Source: Lewinellaceae bacterium (GTDB taxonomy: Bacteria > Bacteroidota > Bacteroidia > Chitinophagales > Saprospiraceae). From it: a DNA stretch of 64,000 nucleotides. Position numbers and translations under genes: made by a program. How positions within the stretch are numbered: position 1 is the first letter of the stretch; each line of letters opens with the position of its first letter. Of the stretch, positions 33,054 through 42,121 are shown piece after piece. The stretch is taken from positions 186,001 to 250,000 of the forward strand of contig JACJYE010000012.1 in assembly GCA_020636255.1 (NCBI GenBank). Direction: 5' to 3'. The notes beneath the pieces are model-generated. The model searched no databases and was not told where the DNA came from. It saw only the letters and a program-made list of their open reading frames with translations.

Positions 33054-36000
33054 ATGACTACATCTACAAAACTACGTAAAGCCATTTTTGTGGCTATGCT
33101 CGGATACCTGTTTGCGTCCGTTCAGGCCCAGGAGAACTACAGCATTCACCTCCAAACCGAAGCCCTAAGCGAAGGCGCCGTTCAGCAATTATCAGAGCAG
33201 GCGAAAAAGCAGGCCATCTGGCAGGAACAGGCCTTTGAGGGCAACGTTTATTTCGTCATACAGTTTGAAACGCTGCCCACCCAAGCGGAGCGGGCCGCCC
33301 TGTTGCTTCAGGGGGTGGTTTTGCTGGACTATCTTCCGCGGTATGCTTATCTTGCCAGGGCCCCGCAATGGATACCCGCGAGCCATTATACCGCCCGGGC
33401 TGTATTTCCTTTACCTTCCTTATACAAGCTGAGCAGGAAACTGGCCGGCGAGCTCGAAGCTGCTCCAACAGGCTCTATCAAGCTGAGGGTGCTGCCTATG
33501 CCCGGCATCGCGCCTCAAAAACTGGCTGAGGTTTTGCTGGAGGCGGGTTTCCCTGTAGAAAATGCCGATGCATTCAGCGTTTTACTGGATACCCGGAAAG
33601 AGGATATCGGGCGCCTCGCGGCCCTGCCGGCCCTGTATTTCCTCGAAACGGCGCCCCCGGAACCAAGCCCTGAAGGCGAACAGGCCAATGCCCTGATGCG
33701 TTCCAACTGGGCCAGCCAGTCGCCCGGCAGCAACTATGACGGAAGCGGCGTCACCATCGGCATCGCCGACGACGGTACCGTCAGCCATGCCGACAAAAAG
33801 GGGCGGGTCATTAATATGTCCAGCTACAACTGGGGAACGCACGGCGATATGACCACCGGTATCGCTATAGGCTGCGGCAATATAGACCCGCGCGCAGCAG
33901 GGCTTGCACCGGCCGCCACTGTGCAGCTGTCCCTGATCAGCGGTTACCCGCACATTCAGAATGCCGTGCAGTACTACCAGCAATACCAAACCATCACCAC
34001 TTCGACTTCTTACGGGGAGAGCTGCGGCGGATACTACAACTCCGGTGCGCAGTTCATCGACGAGCAGGTGTTCAGCCATCCTTATCTGATGCACCACTTT
34101 TCGGCCGGCAACTCCAGCAGCAGCAGTTGCAGCAGTGTTTACGGCTCTATCGTTGGCCCCGACGGGCGGCATTTCGGCAATATCACCGGAGGCTATAAAG
34201 CCGGGAAAAACGCCATCACGGTGGGCAACGCAACTTTCGGAGACATTCTGTCGCCCAGCAGCAGCCGGGGCCCGCTGGAAGACGGCCGCCTAAAGCCCGA
34301 CCTGTGCGCCATAGGCCAGGGTAGCCTGACCACCGACGACAACGACCTATACCGGCTGGGCAGCGGCACTTCTGCAGCATCACCTGCTATTGCAGGCATC
34401 TACGCCGTACTGGCCCAGGCCTACCGCAACCTGCACAACAACCAGGACCCTCCTTCCGCCCTGCTCAAAGCAGCTATGCTGAATACGGCCGAGGACCTGG
34501 GGCGGCCGGGCCCCGACTACGAATACGGCTGGGGGCGCGTCAGTGGCCATAGGGCACTGTCCATAGTAGAGCAACAGCAATACCAAACGGCCCAAATTGG
34601 CCAGGACGCCATGCAAAGCCACGCCATCTACGTACCGGCGGGCGCCAAAGAACTGCGCGTCATGTTGTACTGGCACGACCCCGCAGGTTCTCCGCTGGCA
34701 GCCCAGGCCCTGGTAAACGACCTCGACCTCAGCCTTCAGGGCCCCAACAACGCCATTTACCTGCCTTACAGACTCAGCACTTTCCCGCATATCGACAGCC
34801 TTACCCAGCCTGCTTATGCCGGTATCGACCGCATCAATAACGCGGAGCAGGTGGTGCTGAAAAACCCGGCGCAGGGCAACTACAATGCCCGTGCTTTCGG
34901 ATATATGATCCCGGAAGGGCCCCAGCCTTATTTCATCGTGTATTCCATCATCCAGGAAGAGCTGTCCATCGTTTACCCTCATGGCGGCGAAAGCCTGGTT
35001 CCCGGCGAAACGGTGAACATCTTCTGGGAAGCTACCGGCAGCCAGGGTACTTTTACACTCGAATATTCTCTGAATGGCGGCGCCAGCTGGAATACCGTTG
35101 CCTCCAATATCGACGGCAGCCTCCGGTATTACTCCTGGCCCGTCCCTGCTGCGGCAACGGGAACGGCGCGTGTCCGCGTCAGGCGCAATGGCTACACGGC
35201 TACGGGAAGCAATTTCTCTATCCTGAACATACCGGATTTCCATATCACATCCGCCGGCCCCGCGACGGCACGGCTGTTCTGGGAACCAGTAGCAGGCGCC
35301 AGCCAATACGACGTCTATGCCCTGGGCAGCAAGTTCATGCAGGTGATCAGCAGCACCGGCAGCACCAGCATCGACATTCCCGTCTCCCCGTCGCAGGGCA
35401 ACTGGTATTCGGTGCGTGCCCGGCAGGGGAATACCGTCACCGGCCGGCGGGCATACGCCAAATACTACGAACACCACCCCTGTGAAGAAGAAATAACCCT
35501 TACCCTAATGCTGGACGGCAACCCCGGGCAGGTGCAATGGCGCATTATGGATCAAAGCAATGGGCTGCTGGCCAATGGCGGACCATACAGCGCCGCTATG
35601 GCCAATAAGCTGATCACCATCCCGCTTTGCCTGCCGCAGGGATGCCACATTTTTACGATTGAAGACAGTGGCGCCGACGGCCTGTGTTGCAGCGCCGGAC
35701 AGGGGTACTACCAACTGCGCAATGCCCAGGGGCAGGTGCTCACATCAGGCTCCGGTTTCGGCGCTTCCAGTACGGCCAACTTCTGCCTTTTGGCCGGACA
35801 GCCGCCGCTGCAGGCAACGATCGATGCCAGCCCCTCCACCTCCTGTTATGACTCTTCTGACGGGTGGGCCACGGTATCGGCGTCGGGGGGTACGCCCCCT
35901 TATACTTACCAGTGGAGCAACGGCTCCACGGCCCAACAGGCCAACGGCCTTGCTGGCGGCTTATATACAGTAACCGTATCCGACGGCACGTCGGCCGTAG

Positions 36001-37901
36001 TGGCCAGCGTTTCCATCGGGCAGCCTGCGCCCATGAGCCTGGGTATACAGGCCCAGGCAGCAAGCTGCGGCAATACGCCCGGCGGCTTCGCCAGTGCCGG
36101 TATATCCGGCGGCAGCCCACCCTATTCTTACCTGTGGAGCAACGGCGCGACTACCCCTGCCATAAGCGGCCTGACAGCAGGCTATTACCAGCTAACCGTA
36201 ACGGACAGCCATGGGTGCGCCGAAACGGCCTATGCGCTGGTGCAGGCGCCGCCCCCGCTCAGCATCGTCCTGAACCCCATAGCCCCGTCATGTGCGGATG
36301 CCCAGAACGGGCAGCTATTCTCAAGTGTAAGCGGCGGGTCGGGTAGTTATACTTACCAATGGAGCAATGGCAACAGCTCGGCCATCCTCCAGAATATTGG
36401 CGCCGGCTATTACCAACTCACCGTTACCGATAGCGAGGGCTGTACCAAAACGTCGGGCGTAACGCTACAGGCCCCGGCGCCGCTGATGCTCCTTCCTACG
36501 ATAGGCCAGGACGGGCAATCGGCCAGCCTGTCGGCATCCGGCGGTACGCCGCCCTATCAGTTCCAATGGCCCGACGGCAGCACTTCCAGCAGCGCCGCTG
36601 GCCTGGAACCCGGTGATCATGAGGTTAGCGTTACCGATAGCCATGGTTGTATGGCCACTACCACCGTTTCGATAGAAACGCCACTGTCGGGCCCATGCTT
36701 TAGCGAAGGCACCAATGCCACATACAACTGGATCGAATCCATAGAACTGGGTAACATCCAGAATACCAGTGGGAATAACGGGGGATATGCTTCCTTCGCA
36801 GGCACGCCCAGCCTACAGCCCGAACTAGTGGCCGGTGAGAGCCTCGATCTCGTCCTGGCCCCCGGTTTCTATTCCAATGCATTCCTCGTCAATTGGGCCG
36901 TATGGATAGACCTCAACGAAGATGGAGATTATGCAGATGCCGGAGAGCAAGTGCTGCCCGTTCAATCCGGGAACGGTACCGTTTACGCCACCCTCTCCAT
37001 ACCGCCCGATGTCTCGCCGGGCCTGAAACCCCTGCGCATCAGCATGGCCTTCGGCATAGTGCCAGAGCCCTGCGAGGGGTTCGTATACGGAGAAGTGGAG
37101 GATTACGCCATCCGCATCACGGCGGGTAGTGTGGTGTACTGTACCTCTGCCGGACAGAATACGGCCTATGAGTGGATCGAACGCGTTAGTTTCGATAATT
37201 TCAGCAATGGCTCAGGCGACGACGGAGGATATGGCGACTATTCCGGGTTCATCGTCCCGGCCCTTGCCGGGGCCAGCGTACCCTTCACGCTGGAACCTGG
37301 ATATAGTGCCAGTGCTTTCCCCGAAAGCTGGAGTATCTGGATCGATTACAACCAGGACGGGCAGTTTGAAACCAACCAGGAGCTGGCCTTCAGCATCGCC
37401 CCTGCGCCCAATACCATCAACGGCCAGTTTACTGTGCCTGCATGGTTGGCGGAAGGCACCTACCGGATGCGGATCGTCATGCGCTGGGGCACAGCACTCA
37501 ACGCCTGCGAAACCTACAACTGGGGCGAGACCGAAGATTACACCCTGCAGGCCGTAACCCCACTCCACCAACTGGCCATACAACCGGAAGAAAACGCCAG
37601 GGCCGGCAAAGATGCCCGCAGCAGCCGGCCGGCAGCAGGAGAAGGCCTGCCCGGGGCAGCGCTTTTCCCAAACCCCGCGGGCCTGCAGGCCCGGCTTCGC
37701 CTTTATATGCAGGAACCGGGCGCCCTTAGCCTTGAGCTGGCCGACGCCCTGGGGCAGCGCATTGAAAAGCGGGAAGTATTCGCCGAAGCAGGCTGGACGG
37801 AAACCATTTTTGACACTTCACGCCTACCGGAAGGCCTGTATTTCATGGTTATTGAAACACCACAAGGCCGATGGGTGAAGGGGCTGGCGGTGGCCCGTTA
37901 A
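33054..37901 (+). CDS. Giant secreted S8 (subtilisin-like) protease with SprB-like and GEVED repeats and a T9SS tail
   Basis: The 1615-residue protein starts with a signal peptide (ending SVQAQ) and a propeptide-like region. The S8 triad follows: Asp239/240 in GIADDGTV, His263 in WGTHGDMTTGIA, oxyanion Asn353 in FSAGN, and Ser440 in GSGTSAASPAIAG. After a C-terminal jelly-roll come Ig/fibronectin-like parts, four SprB-type repeats (GGTPPYTYQWSNGS..GGLYTVTVSDG pattern, about nt 35820-36680), two GEVED domains (WIDLNEDGDY.. GEVEDYAIRI) and a type A T9SS sorting domain (LFPNPAGLQARLRLYMQEPG). It is a surface or secreted protease for protein breakdown or adhesion. The ATG at 33054 is set by the signal peptide; a GTG 51 bp upstream is unlikely. 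Confidence 0.93.
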   Translation: MTTSTKLRKAIFVAMLGYLFASVQAQENYSIHLQTEALSEGAVQQLSEQAKKQAIWQEQAFEGNVYFVIQFETLPTQAERAALLLQGVVLLDYLPRYAYLARAPQWIPASHYTARAVFPLPSLYKLSRKLAGELEAAPTGSIKLRVLPMPGIAPQKLAEVLLEAGFPVENADAFSVLLDTRKEDIGRLAALPALYFLETAPPEPSPEGEQANALMRSNWASQSPGSNYDGSGVTIGIADDGTVSHADKKGRVINMSSYNWGTHGDMTTGIAIGCGNIDPRAAGLAPAATVQLSLISGYPHIQNAVQYYQQYQTITTSTSYGESCGGYYNSGAQFIDEQVFSHPYLMHHFSAGNSSSSSCSSVYGSIVGPDGRHFGNITGGYKAGKNAITVGNATFGDILSPSSSRGPLEDGRLKPDLCAIGQGSLTTDDNDLYRLGSGTSAASPAIAGIYAVLAQAYRNLHNNQDPPSALLKAAMLNTAEDLGRPGPDYEYGWGRVSGHRALSIVEQQQYQTAQIGQDAMQSHAIYVPAGAKELRVMLYWHDPAGSPLAAQALVNDLDLSLQGPNNAIYLPYRLSTFPHIDSLTQPAYAGIDRINNAEQVVLKNPAQGNYNARAFGYMIPEGPQPYFIVYSIIQEELSIVYPHGGESLVPGETVNIFWEATGSQGTFTLEYSLNGGASWNTVASNIDGSLRYYSWPVPAAATGTARVRVRRNGYTATGSNFSILNIPDFHITSAGPATARLFWEPVAGASQYDVYALGSKFMQVISSTGSTSIDIPVSPSQGNWYSVRARQGNTVTGRRAYAKYYEHHPCEEEITLTLMLDGNPGQVQWRIMDQSNGLLANGGPYSAAMANKLITIPLCLPQGCHIFTIEDSGADGLCCSAGQGYYQLRNAQGQVLTSGSGFGASSTANFCLLAGQPPLQATIDASPSTSCYDSSDGWATVSASGGTPPYTYQWSNGSTAQQANGLAGGLYTVTVSDGTSAVVASVSIGQPAPMSLGIQAQAASCGNTPGGFASAGISGGSPPYSYLWSNGATTPAISGLTAGYYQLTVTDSHGCAETAYALVQAPPPLSIVLNPIAPSCADAQNGQLFSSVSGGSGSYTYQWSNGNSSAILQNIGAGYYQLTVTDSEGCTKTSGVTLQAPAPLMLLPTIGQDGQSASLSASGGTPPYQFQWPDGSTSSSAAGLEPGDHEVSVTDSHGCMATTTVSIETPLSGPCFSEGTNATYNWIESIELGNIQNTSGNNGGYASFAGTPSLQPELVAGESLDLVLAPGFYSNAFLVNWAVWIDLNEDGDYADAGEQVLPVQSGNGTVYATLSIPPDVSPGLKPLRISMAFGIVPEPCEGFVYGEVEDYAIRITAGSVVYCTSAGQNTAYEWIERVSFDNFSNGSGDDGGYGDYSGFIVPALAGASVPFTLEPGYSASAFPESWSIWIDYNQDGQFETNQELAFSIAPAPNTINGQFTVPAWLAEGTYRMRIVMRWGTALNACETYNWGETEDYTLQAVTPLHQLAIQPEENARAGKDARSSRPAAGEGLPGAALFPNPAGLQARLRLYMQEPGALSLELADALGQRIEKREVFAEAGWTETIFDTSRLPEGLYFMVIETPQGRWVKGLAVAR

Positions 37902-37925
37902 CGAGTAGCGGAAGCTCTGTATAAA

Positions 37926-37980
37926 CTGCATGCCGGCATTTGCCCGGCGATGGAAAAGCACTAGCTTTGCCGGCATGCAG
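37926..37980. promoter_or_regulatory. Perfect 13-bp inverted repeat burying the DMT transporter start codon
   Basis: CTGCATGCCGGCA (37926-37938) and TGCCGGCATGCAG (37968-37980) are reverse complements around 29 nt. The chosen ATG (37975) lies in the right arm, and the left arm also contains an in-frame ATG (37930). In RNA the start would be paired, so this looks like a translation control hairpin or an attenuator after the subtilase gene. Confidence 0.6.
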
Positions 37981-38916
37981 ATTTCCATCACGACAAACGG
38001 CAGGCGCTCCTTTATCTGGAGTGCAGGGCTGGTATTTCTGGGTGCAATACTGTTCTCCACCAAGGCCATACTGGTAAAACTGGCCTATCGGTGGGGGATC
38101 GACAGCGTATCGTTACTGGCGCTGCGCATGCTTTTTTCGCTGCCGTTCTTTCTGCTCGTAGCGGCCCTTTCGGGCAGGCAGGAGAAATACAAAGGGCTGC
38201 GCCTAGGCAGAAAAGACCTGGTGTCGCTTCTCCTGCTGGGCATTGCCGGTTATTACCTGGCCAGCCTGCTGGATTTCATGGGCCTGCAATACATTACCGC
38301 CAGCCTGGAGCGGCTGATATTGTACGTATACCCTACCCTGGTGCTGATTATCGGAGCGCTGTTTTACCGGCAGCCCATCACACGTGTACAATTGCTGGCC
38401 CTGCTGTGTTCCTACCTGGGCATTGGCGCCGCTTTTGCTGAAAGCTTTAGCCTGGCCGGCAGCGCGCACATAGCAGTGGGTGCGGTGCTGGTGTTTGGCA
38501 GCGCACTTAGCTATGCCATATACCTGGTGGGTAGCGGGCAGCTTTTGCCACGCCTGGGCACCCTGCGATTCACCTCCCTGGCCATGACGACGGCATGCCT
38601 GGCGGTACTCGCCCACCACGGCATTCTGTACCATTGGCGGTTGTTTCATTTTCCGATGGCGGTATACGGCCTGGCGCTGCTCATGGCCGTGGCAGCCACG
38701 GTCATCCCATCCTTTCTGATCTCGGAAGGCATCCGGGCCATCGGTTCCGGCAATGCGTCCATCGTAGGCAGTATAGGGCCTATTTCCACGATCGTGCTGG
38801 CATACTTCTTTCTGGGAGAAAAACTGGGTTGGCTCCAATGGCTGGGTACGGCCCTGGTGATCGTGGGTGTCCTGTTGACAACGCTCAGCAAACGGCCTTC
38901 AGGGCAAAACAGGTAG
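37975..38916 (+). CDS. DMT (EamA) family transporter
   Basis: The 313-residue membrane protein has ten predicted helices in two EamA halves. The first half begins FIWSAGLVFLGAILFSTKAILVKLAYRWG and the second begins at about residue 155 (HIAVGAVLVFGSALSYAIYLVG). The typical end of the second half (SGNASIVGSIGPISTIVLAYFFLGEKLGWLQWLGTALVIVGVLL) is present. Members export metabolites, amino acids or amines; the substrate is unknown. The start is either ATG 37975 or ATG 37930, both in a hairpin. It is convergent with the HAD gene. Confidence 0.88.
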   Translation: MQISITTNGRRSFIWSAGLVFLGAILFSTKAILVKLAYRWGIDSVSLLALRMLFSLPFFLLVAALSGRQEKYKGLRLGRKDLVSLLLLGIAGYYLASLLDFMGLQYITASLERLILYVYPTLVLIIGALFYRQPITRVQLLALLCSYLGIGAAFAESFSLAGSAHIAVGAVLVFGSALSYAIYLVGSGQLLPRLGTLRFTSLAMTTACLAVLAHHGILYHWRLFHFPMAVYGLALLMAVAATVIPSFLISEGIRAIGSGNASIVGSIGPISTIVLAYFFLGEKLGWLQWLGTALVIVGVLLTTLSKRPSGQNR

Positions 38917-39014
38917 GCAACAATGAAACCATGAAACCGTCCTGACAAGGCGCCATCATTACATTAATTTGTGTCACAGAACCATCCACACCATCTGCCC
39001 CACAACTTACCGGA

Positions 39015-39692
39015 TCAACACCCCAGCATATCTGCCAGTTCCAGGAGGTCTTTTACGATGGTATCCGGCCTGATACCCAGCTTTTCGGGGATGGCGGGGG
39101 TGCGTTTGGCCCAGGCTACCTGCAGGCCGCAGGCGGCAGCGCCGGCCACATCCCAGGTATTCGACGAAACGAACAGCAGGTTCCAGGGCGCCAGGCCCAA
39201 TTTTTTTTCGGGCAGCCGGTACACTGCAGGGGCGGGTTTGTAGAGGTGCAATTCATCGGCGCTGATGAAGTCAGACAGCAATTCGTCCAGGCCGTTAAAG
39301 GTAACGGCATGTTCCAGCAGGCTGGGGTTGGCGTTGGACAGAATGGCCAGGTGGAATTTGCCCTTCATGCGGCGCAGGGCGGCCTGTACTTCGGGAAAAG
39401 CCCTCAGCCGATAATATTCCTGCATCAGTGCTTTCCTGTCGGCCGGGGAGGATTCCAGCCCGCAGGCTTCCAGTGTATAGGCCAACGCATCGGCCGTCAG
39501 GTCGTAAAAATCCACATAACGCCCCATGAGCGATCGCAGCCAGGTGTACTCCAGCTGTTTACGGCGCCACAACAGGGCGGCCTCCCGGGCCAATTCCCCA
39601 TAACGTTCTTCCAGCGCCGCATCGATAGAAGATATATCGAAAAGCGTACCGTAGGCGTCGAACAAGATCGTTTTGATTTCTCTGCTAACCAT
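39015..39692 (-). CDS. HAD superfamily hydrolase, haloacid dehalogenase type II-like
   Basis: The 225-residue protein shows the HAD motifs: I, FDAYGTLFD with nucleophile Asp; II, LAILSNANPS; III, Lys in LYKPAPAVYRLPEKKLG; and IV, FVSSNTWDVAGAAACGLQVAW. The latter block is characteristic of (S)-2-haloacid dehalogenases, which remove halogen from haloacids, though many members have other phosphatase-type activities. ATG 39692 overlaps the stop of the NUDIX gene by 8 bp, so the two share an operon; a longer frame to 39857 only re-reads the NUDIX gene. Confidence 0.87.
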   Translation of the reverse strand: MVSREIKTILFDAYGTLFDISSIDAALEERYGELAREAALLWRRKQLEYTWLRSLMGRYVDFYDLTADALAYTLEACGLESSPADRKALMQEYYRLRAFPEVQAALRRMKGKFHLAILSNANPSLLEHAVTFNGLDELLSDFISADELHLYKPAPAVYRLPEKKLGLAPWNLLFVSSNTWDVAGAAACGLQVAWAKRTPAIPEKLGIRPDTIVKDLLELADMLGC

Positions 39693-40254
39693 CGGTTTCC
39701 TTATTTGGCCAATACGTAAAAAACCGAAGTAATGCGTTGACCGTATGAGGGTGCAGGAATTCCCCCTGGTACAACATTCGGCGGGCCTGCTCCAACGACA
39801 GGCTAACGACCTGCACTTCTTCTTCAGCATCCAGTTGCTGGATAGCATGCTCTTCAACTTCCTCGGCCAGCCAATGGTGGATATAACTGTTCATAAAAAC
39901 AGGATTGGAAGGTATGCTCCCCAAATAGGACCAGCGCCCCCCCCCGTAGCCGGTCTCCTCTTCCAGTTCCCGCATAGCGGCTACCTTGTGGCCTTCGCCA
40001 GGGTCGACGATGCCCCCCGGCAGTTCGAGCGTATAGTCGGAAATGCCGAAGCGGTATTGGCGGACGAAAAGCAAACGCCGGGCCTGCGTAAGGGCCACCA
40101 CATTGGCCGAATCGGCCCCTTCCAGGATAACCATACGGCCCTCCTGGTTATTGCGCGGGTTGATCACGTAGTCGAACCGCACTTGAAACAGCTTCAGGCC
40201 AGGGCCGTACTCCTGTTTTATCGTTTTCCAATTCCTGGTTTCCTCTTTTTCCAT
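39685..40254 (-). CDS. NUDIX hydrolase, ADP-ribose pyrophosphatase-like
   Basis: The 189-residue protein carries a full Nudix box (GIVDPGE, then RELEEETGY within AAMRELEEETGYGGG; GX5EX7REUXEEXGU), preceded by the FVRQYRFGISDYTLELPGG block that is typical of ADP-ribose pyrophosphatases. It likely hydrolyses ADP-ribose or a related nucleotide sugar. It is the first gene of a two-gene minus-strand unit with the HAD hydrolase and overlaps it by 8 bp. Confidence 0.87.
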   Translation of the reverse strand: MEKEETRNWKTIKQEYGPGLKLFQVRFDYVINPRNNQEGRMVILEGADSANVVALTQARRLLFVRQYRFGISDYTLELPGGIVDPGEGHKVAAMRELEEETGYGGGRWSYLGSIPSNPVFMNSYIHHWLAEEVEEHAIQQLDAEEEVQVVSLSLEQARRMLYQGEFLHPHTVNALLRFFTYWPNKETDG

Positions 40255-40602
40255 AAGTAGTGTTCTGAGCTTGTTTGAAGGCCGCTATTGGAGATTTTGC
40301 AATAGCTCCATAGAGGGAAAGATAATCATTTTGGGGTTGTATGGGAAGATACCGGCCGCCTGAGGCCCATCTTTTCACCATGTCGAAACAGCGCCGTTCC
40401 TTCTTCCACCGGCCCCTGGCCAAAGCCGCAAATATTTCGCAATGCGACATTTGTCACATTTCAGGACAATACTTCAAAAAAGCTCGCTAAAACTGCTGGC
40501 GAAACGGACGACAATCGCTCCGTATCCATTTTTTGCTATGTTATATTTTTTGATTTTCACATCCACCATCCCAGGTAAAACGAGCACCCGCGCTTATCTT
40601 TG
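40255..40602. other. Intergenic region with a degenerate AGCTTGTTTGGAGGCC repeat copy
   Basis: A single degenerate repeat half (GAGCTTGTTTGAAGGCCGC) is at 40268-40286. The following approximately 300 bp have no convincing frame (two spurious 84- and 100-codon ORFs were dropped). The 3' end holds TATCTTTG (40595-40602), an exact -7 promoter box ahead of the structured RNA. Confidence 0.5.
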
Positions 40603-40781
40603 GCCCATCCTGTTCAACAGGTGTTTACTGGCTGACAATGAGCGGCCCGAAAACACCCGCCATACAGGCCTGAGGCATCTATCGGGGCCGCGGTAAACAA
40701 ACAACACTTACGTGGGGCCATCGGAAAAAACCGAGGCTTATCTACAAACCAAAAGCGGGCTGCATCAACAGCCCGCTTTTT
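40603..40781 (+). ncRNA. Candidate structured small RNA of about 180 nt
   Basis: Starting just after the -7 box TATCTTTG, the segment has several stems. These are CCTGT-TCA-ACAGG (40609-40621), a long stem TGTTTAC (40622-40628)/GTAAACA (40693-40699) closing a second stem GCGGCCC (40642-40648)/GGGCCGC (40685-40691), GCCATCGG-A6-CCGAGGC (about 40717-40737), and a rho-independent terminator AAAAGCGGGCT/AGCCCGCTTTT (40751-40780) with a T tail. There is no start codon and frame that makes a sensible protein. It was compared by eye with SRP, 6S, RNase P and tmRNA consensus features and did not match. Confidence 0.6.
40751..40781 (+). terminator. Rho-independent terminator of the RNA candidate
   Basis: Stem AAAAGCGGGCT/AGCCCGCTTTT of 11 bp with an 8-nt loop, followed by T-rich sequence on the plus strand. 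It can also end the minus-strand transcript of the gene at 40883-41929 because the stem begins with AAAA. Confidence 0.8.
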
Positions 40782-40784
40782 CAT

Positions 40785-40835
40785 TTAGAGATGTTTAGAG
40801 GCCACCCATCAGGCTAAAATACGCCCCTTTTTATC
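40785..40835. repeat. Degenerate copy of the AGCTTGTTTGGAGGCC repeat
   Basis: GATGTTTAGAGGCCACCC followed by GGCTAAAATACGCC, matching the interior of the copy at 16394-16465 with a few changes. It lies between the RNA terminator and the LEA-like gene. Confidence 0.6.
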
Positions 40836-40882
40836 TCCAAAAACTCCTCCATAAGCCCAGCGCGTTAATGCAGCGCTGCGGG

Positions 40883-41929
40883 TCATTTTTCCTCATCGCC
40901 ATCGCCCTCTTCGAGGCCGAGCACGTCGTCGTTATTTTCATCGTCCAGGTCGAGGATAGCATCGTCCACGATCTCGTCGCCGTCGCCGTCGAGGTCTTCG
41001 AAGCCTTTAACGGAGCCTGTTTTCCCGGCGGGTTTGTATTCCGGGTCCTGCTGGATCTTCACATCCTTGCCGCCTTCGTTGTGGTAGTCCCCTTCGGCAA
41101 AGCGCTGGGCGCGGTCGAAGAAGGAGTCGAAGCCTCCGAGGGGCCCTTTTCCTGCGTCTTCTTTCAGGTTTTCAACATTGGACTTTGCGCTGCGTTCCTG
41201 AACACGTCGTTCCAGCGCTTCGCTGGCCTCCCGGGCCTTGTCGGTGGTATCATCCAGTGATTCTCTGGCGGCTTCCTCGTTAGCTTTTTCCACCAATTCG
41301 TTGAATTTACCGGTGATCTTCCCACCGACGTCCTCAGAAACGTCCATGATCTTTTTGCCTACCTGCTCAGAGGCATCCTGGAATTTTTCCCAGGCCTTCT
41401 CCCCCTGATCCAGTACCTCTTTACCCACTTTTTCCGAAAACCCGGCTACTTTTTTCCCGGCTTCTTCAGCCATGCCTTTCAGTTTTTCACCGGTTTTTCC
41501 CGTTTTTCCTTCGGGCTTGGGAATGCGGGGCTCGTCGGAGTCATCCAGGAAGGGCTCCGCATGGGCCATACCCTGGCTGGCGGTATCCTGGGGCCCTTTC
41601 GATTTCAGGAATTCTGTTTCCGCTTCATCGTCGAAGAAGCTTTTAGCCTTCTGTTGGGCCTTACCGGCCAGCGACTCGGTTTTTTTCCAGGCTTCGTCTA
41701 CCAGGCCTTCGGCAAAACCTCTGGCGTCATCAAAGGCTTCTTTGGCTTTGGGGCCGTATTCATCCTTGAGTTCCTGGGCCCTGGCCTTAGCCTTATCAAA
41801 GTATTCTTTTGATTTCTCACCTAATTCTTCACCGGCTTCCTTTCCGGCTTCCACAGCTTTTTCACCTGCTGATTTGGCCGCTGCTTTAGCGCCGAACAAC
41901 AATTTTTTCAGATCATTGAGCATGCTCAT
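40883..41929 (-). CDS. LEA/YtxH-like amphipathic helical protein
   Basis: The 348-residue protein is made almost entirely of Ala, Lys, Glu and Asp-rich heptads (AKAAAKSAGEKAVEAGKEAGEELGEKSKEYFDKA, then similar segments to about residue 230). It ends in a very acidic tail (DGDEIVDDAILDLDDENNDDVLGLEEGDGDEE). Such sequence is typical of late-embryogenesis-abundant-like and YtxH-type stress proteins, predicted to form long amphipathic helices or stay disordered. No signal peptide is seen. Function and regulation are unknown. Two ATGs 6 bp apart could serve as start. Confidence 0.7.
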   Translation of the reverse strand: MSMLNDLKKLLFGAKAAAKSAGEKAVEAGKEAGEELGEKSKEYFDKAKARAQELKDEYGPKAKEAFDDARGFAEGLVDEAWKKTESLAGKAQQKAKSFFDDEAETEFLKSKGPQDTASQGMAHAEPFLDDSDEPRIPKPEGKTGKTGEKLKGMAEEAGKKVAGFSEKVGKEVLDQGEKAWEKFQDASEQVGKKIMDVSEDVGGKITGKFNELVEKANEEAARESLDDTTDKAREASEALERRVQERSAKSNVENLKEDAGKGPLGGFDSFFDRAQRFAEGDYHNEGGKDVKIQQDPEYKPAGKTGSVKGFEDLDGDGDEIVDDAILDLDDENNDDVLGLEEGDGDEEK

Positions 41930-42121
41930 AATTTGATTGAAGTTTTGGTCAACACAATAGTACCTGATAAAATAAGGAATTTAAAGGAGCAGGTAAAGTT
42001 TTTTCGGCCAGTGGCCCTATTGCAGGAGACGCAAGGGCAGGGATGACAGGCGGGCAGGCGAAAAAGCGAGGCGCTCCGGTGAGGGAACGCCCCGGGGGGT
42101 AAGTGTTCCAAGTGTCTCTTT

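Noticed and set aside
40442..40696. 84-codon plus-strand ORF
   Set aside because: Overlaps the structured RNA candidate and promoter box, has no family resemblance and biased composition.
40603..40781. SRP 4.5S RNA
   Set aside because: TGTTTAC and CTGAC resemble part of the SRP RNA, but the essential GGAAGGAAGCAGCC loop region is absent and the overall fold differs.
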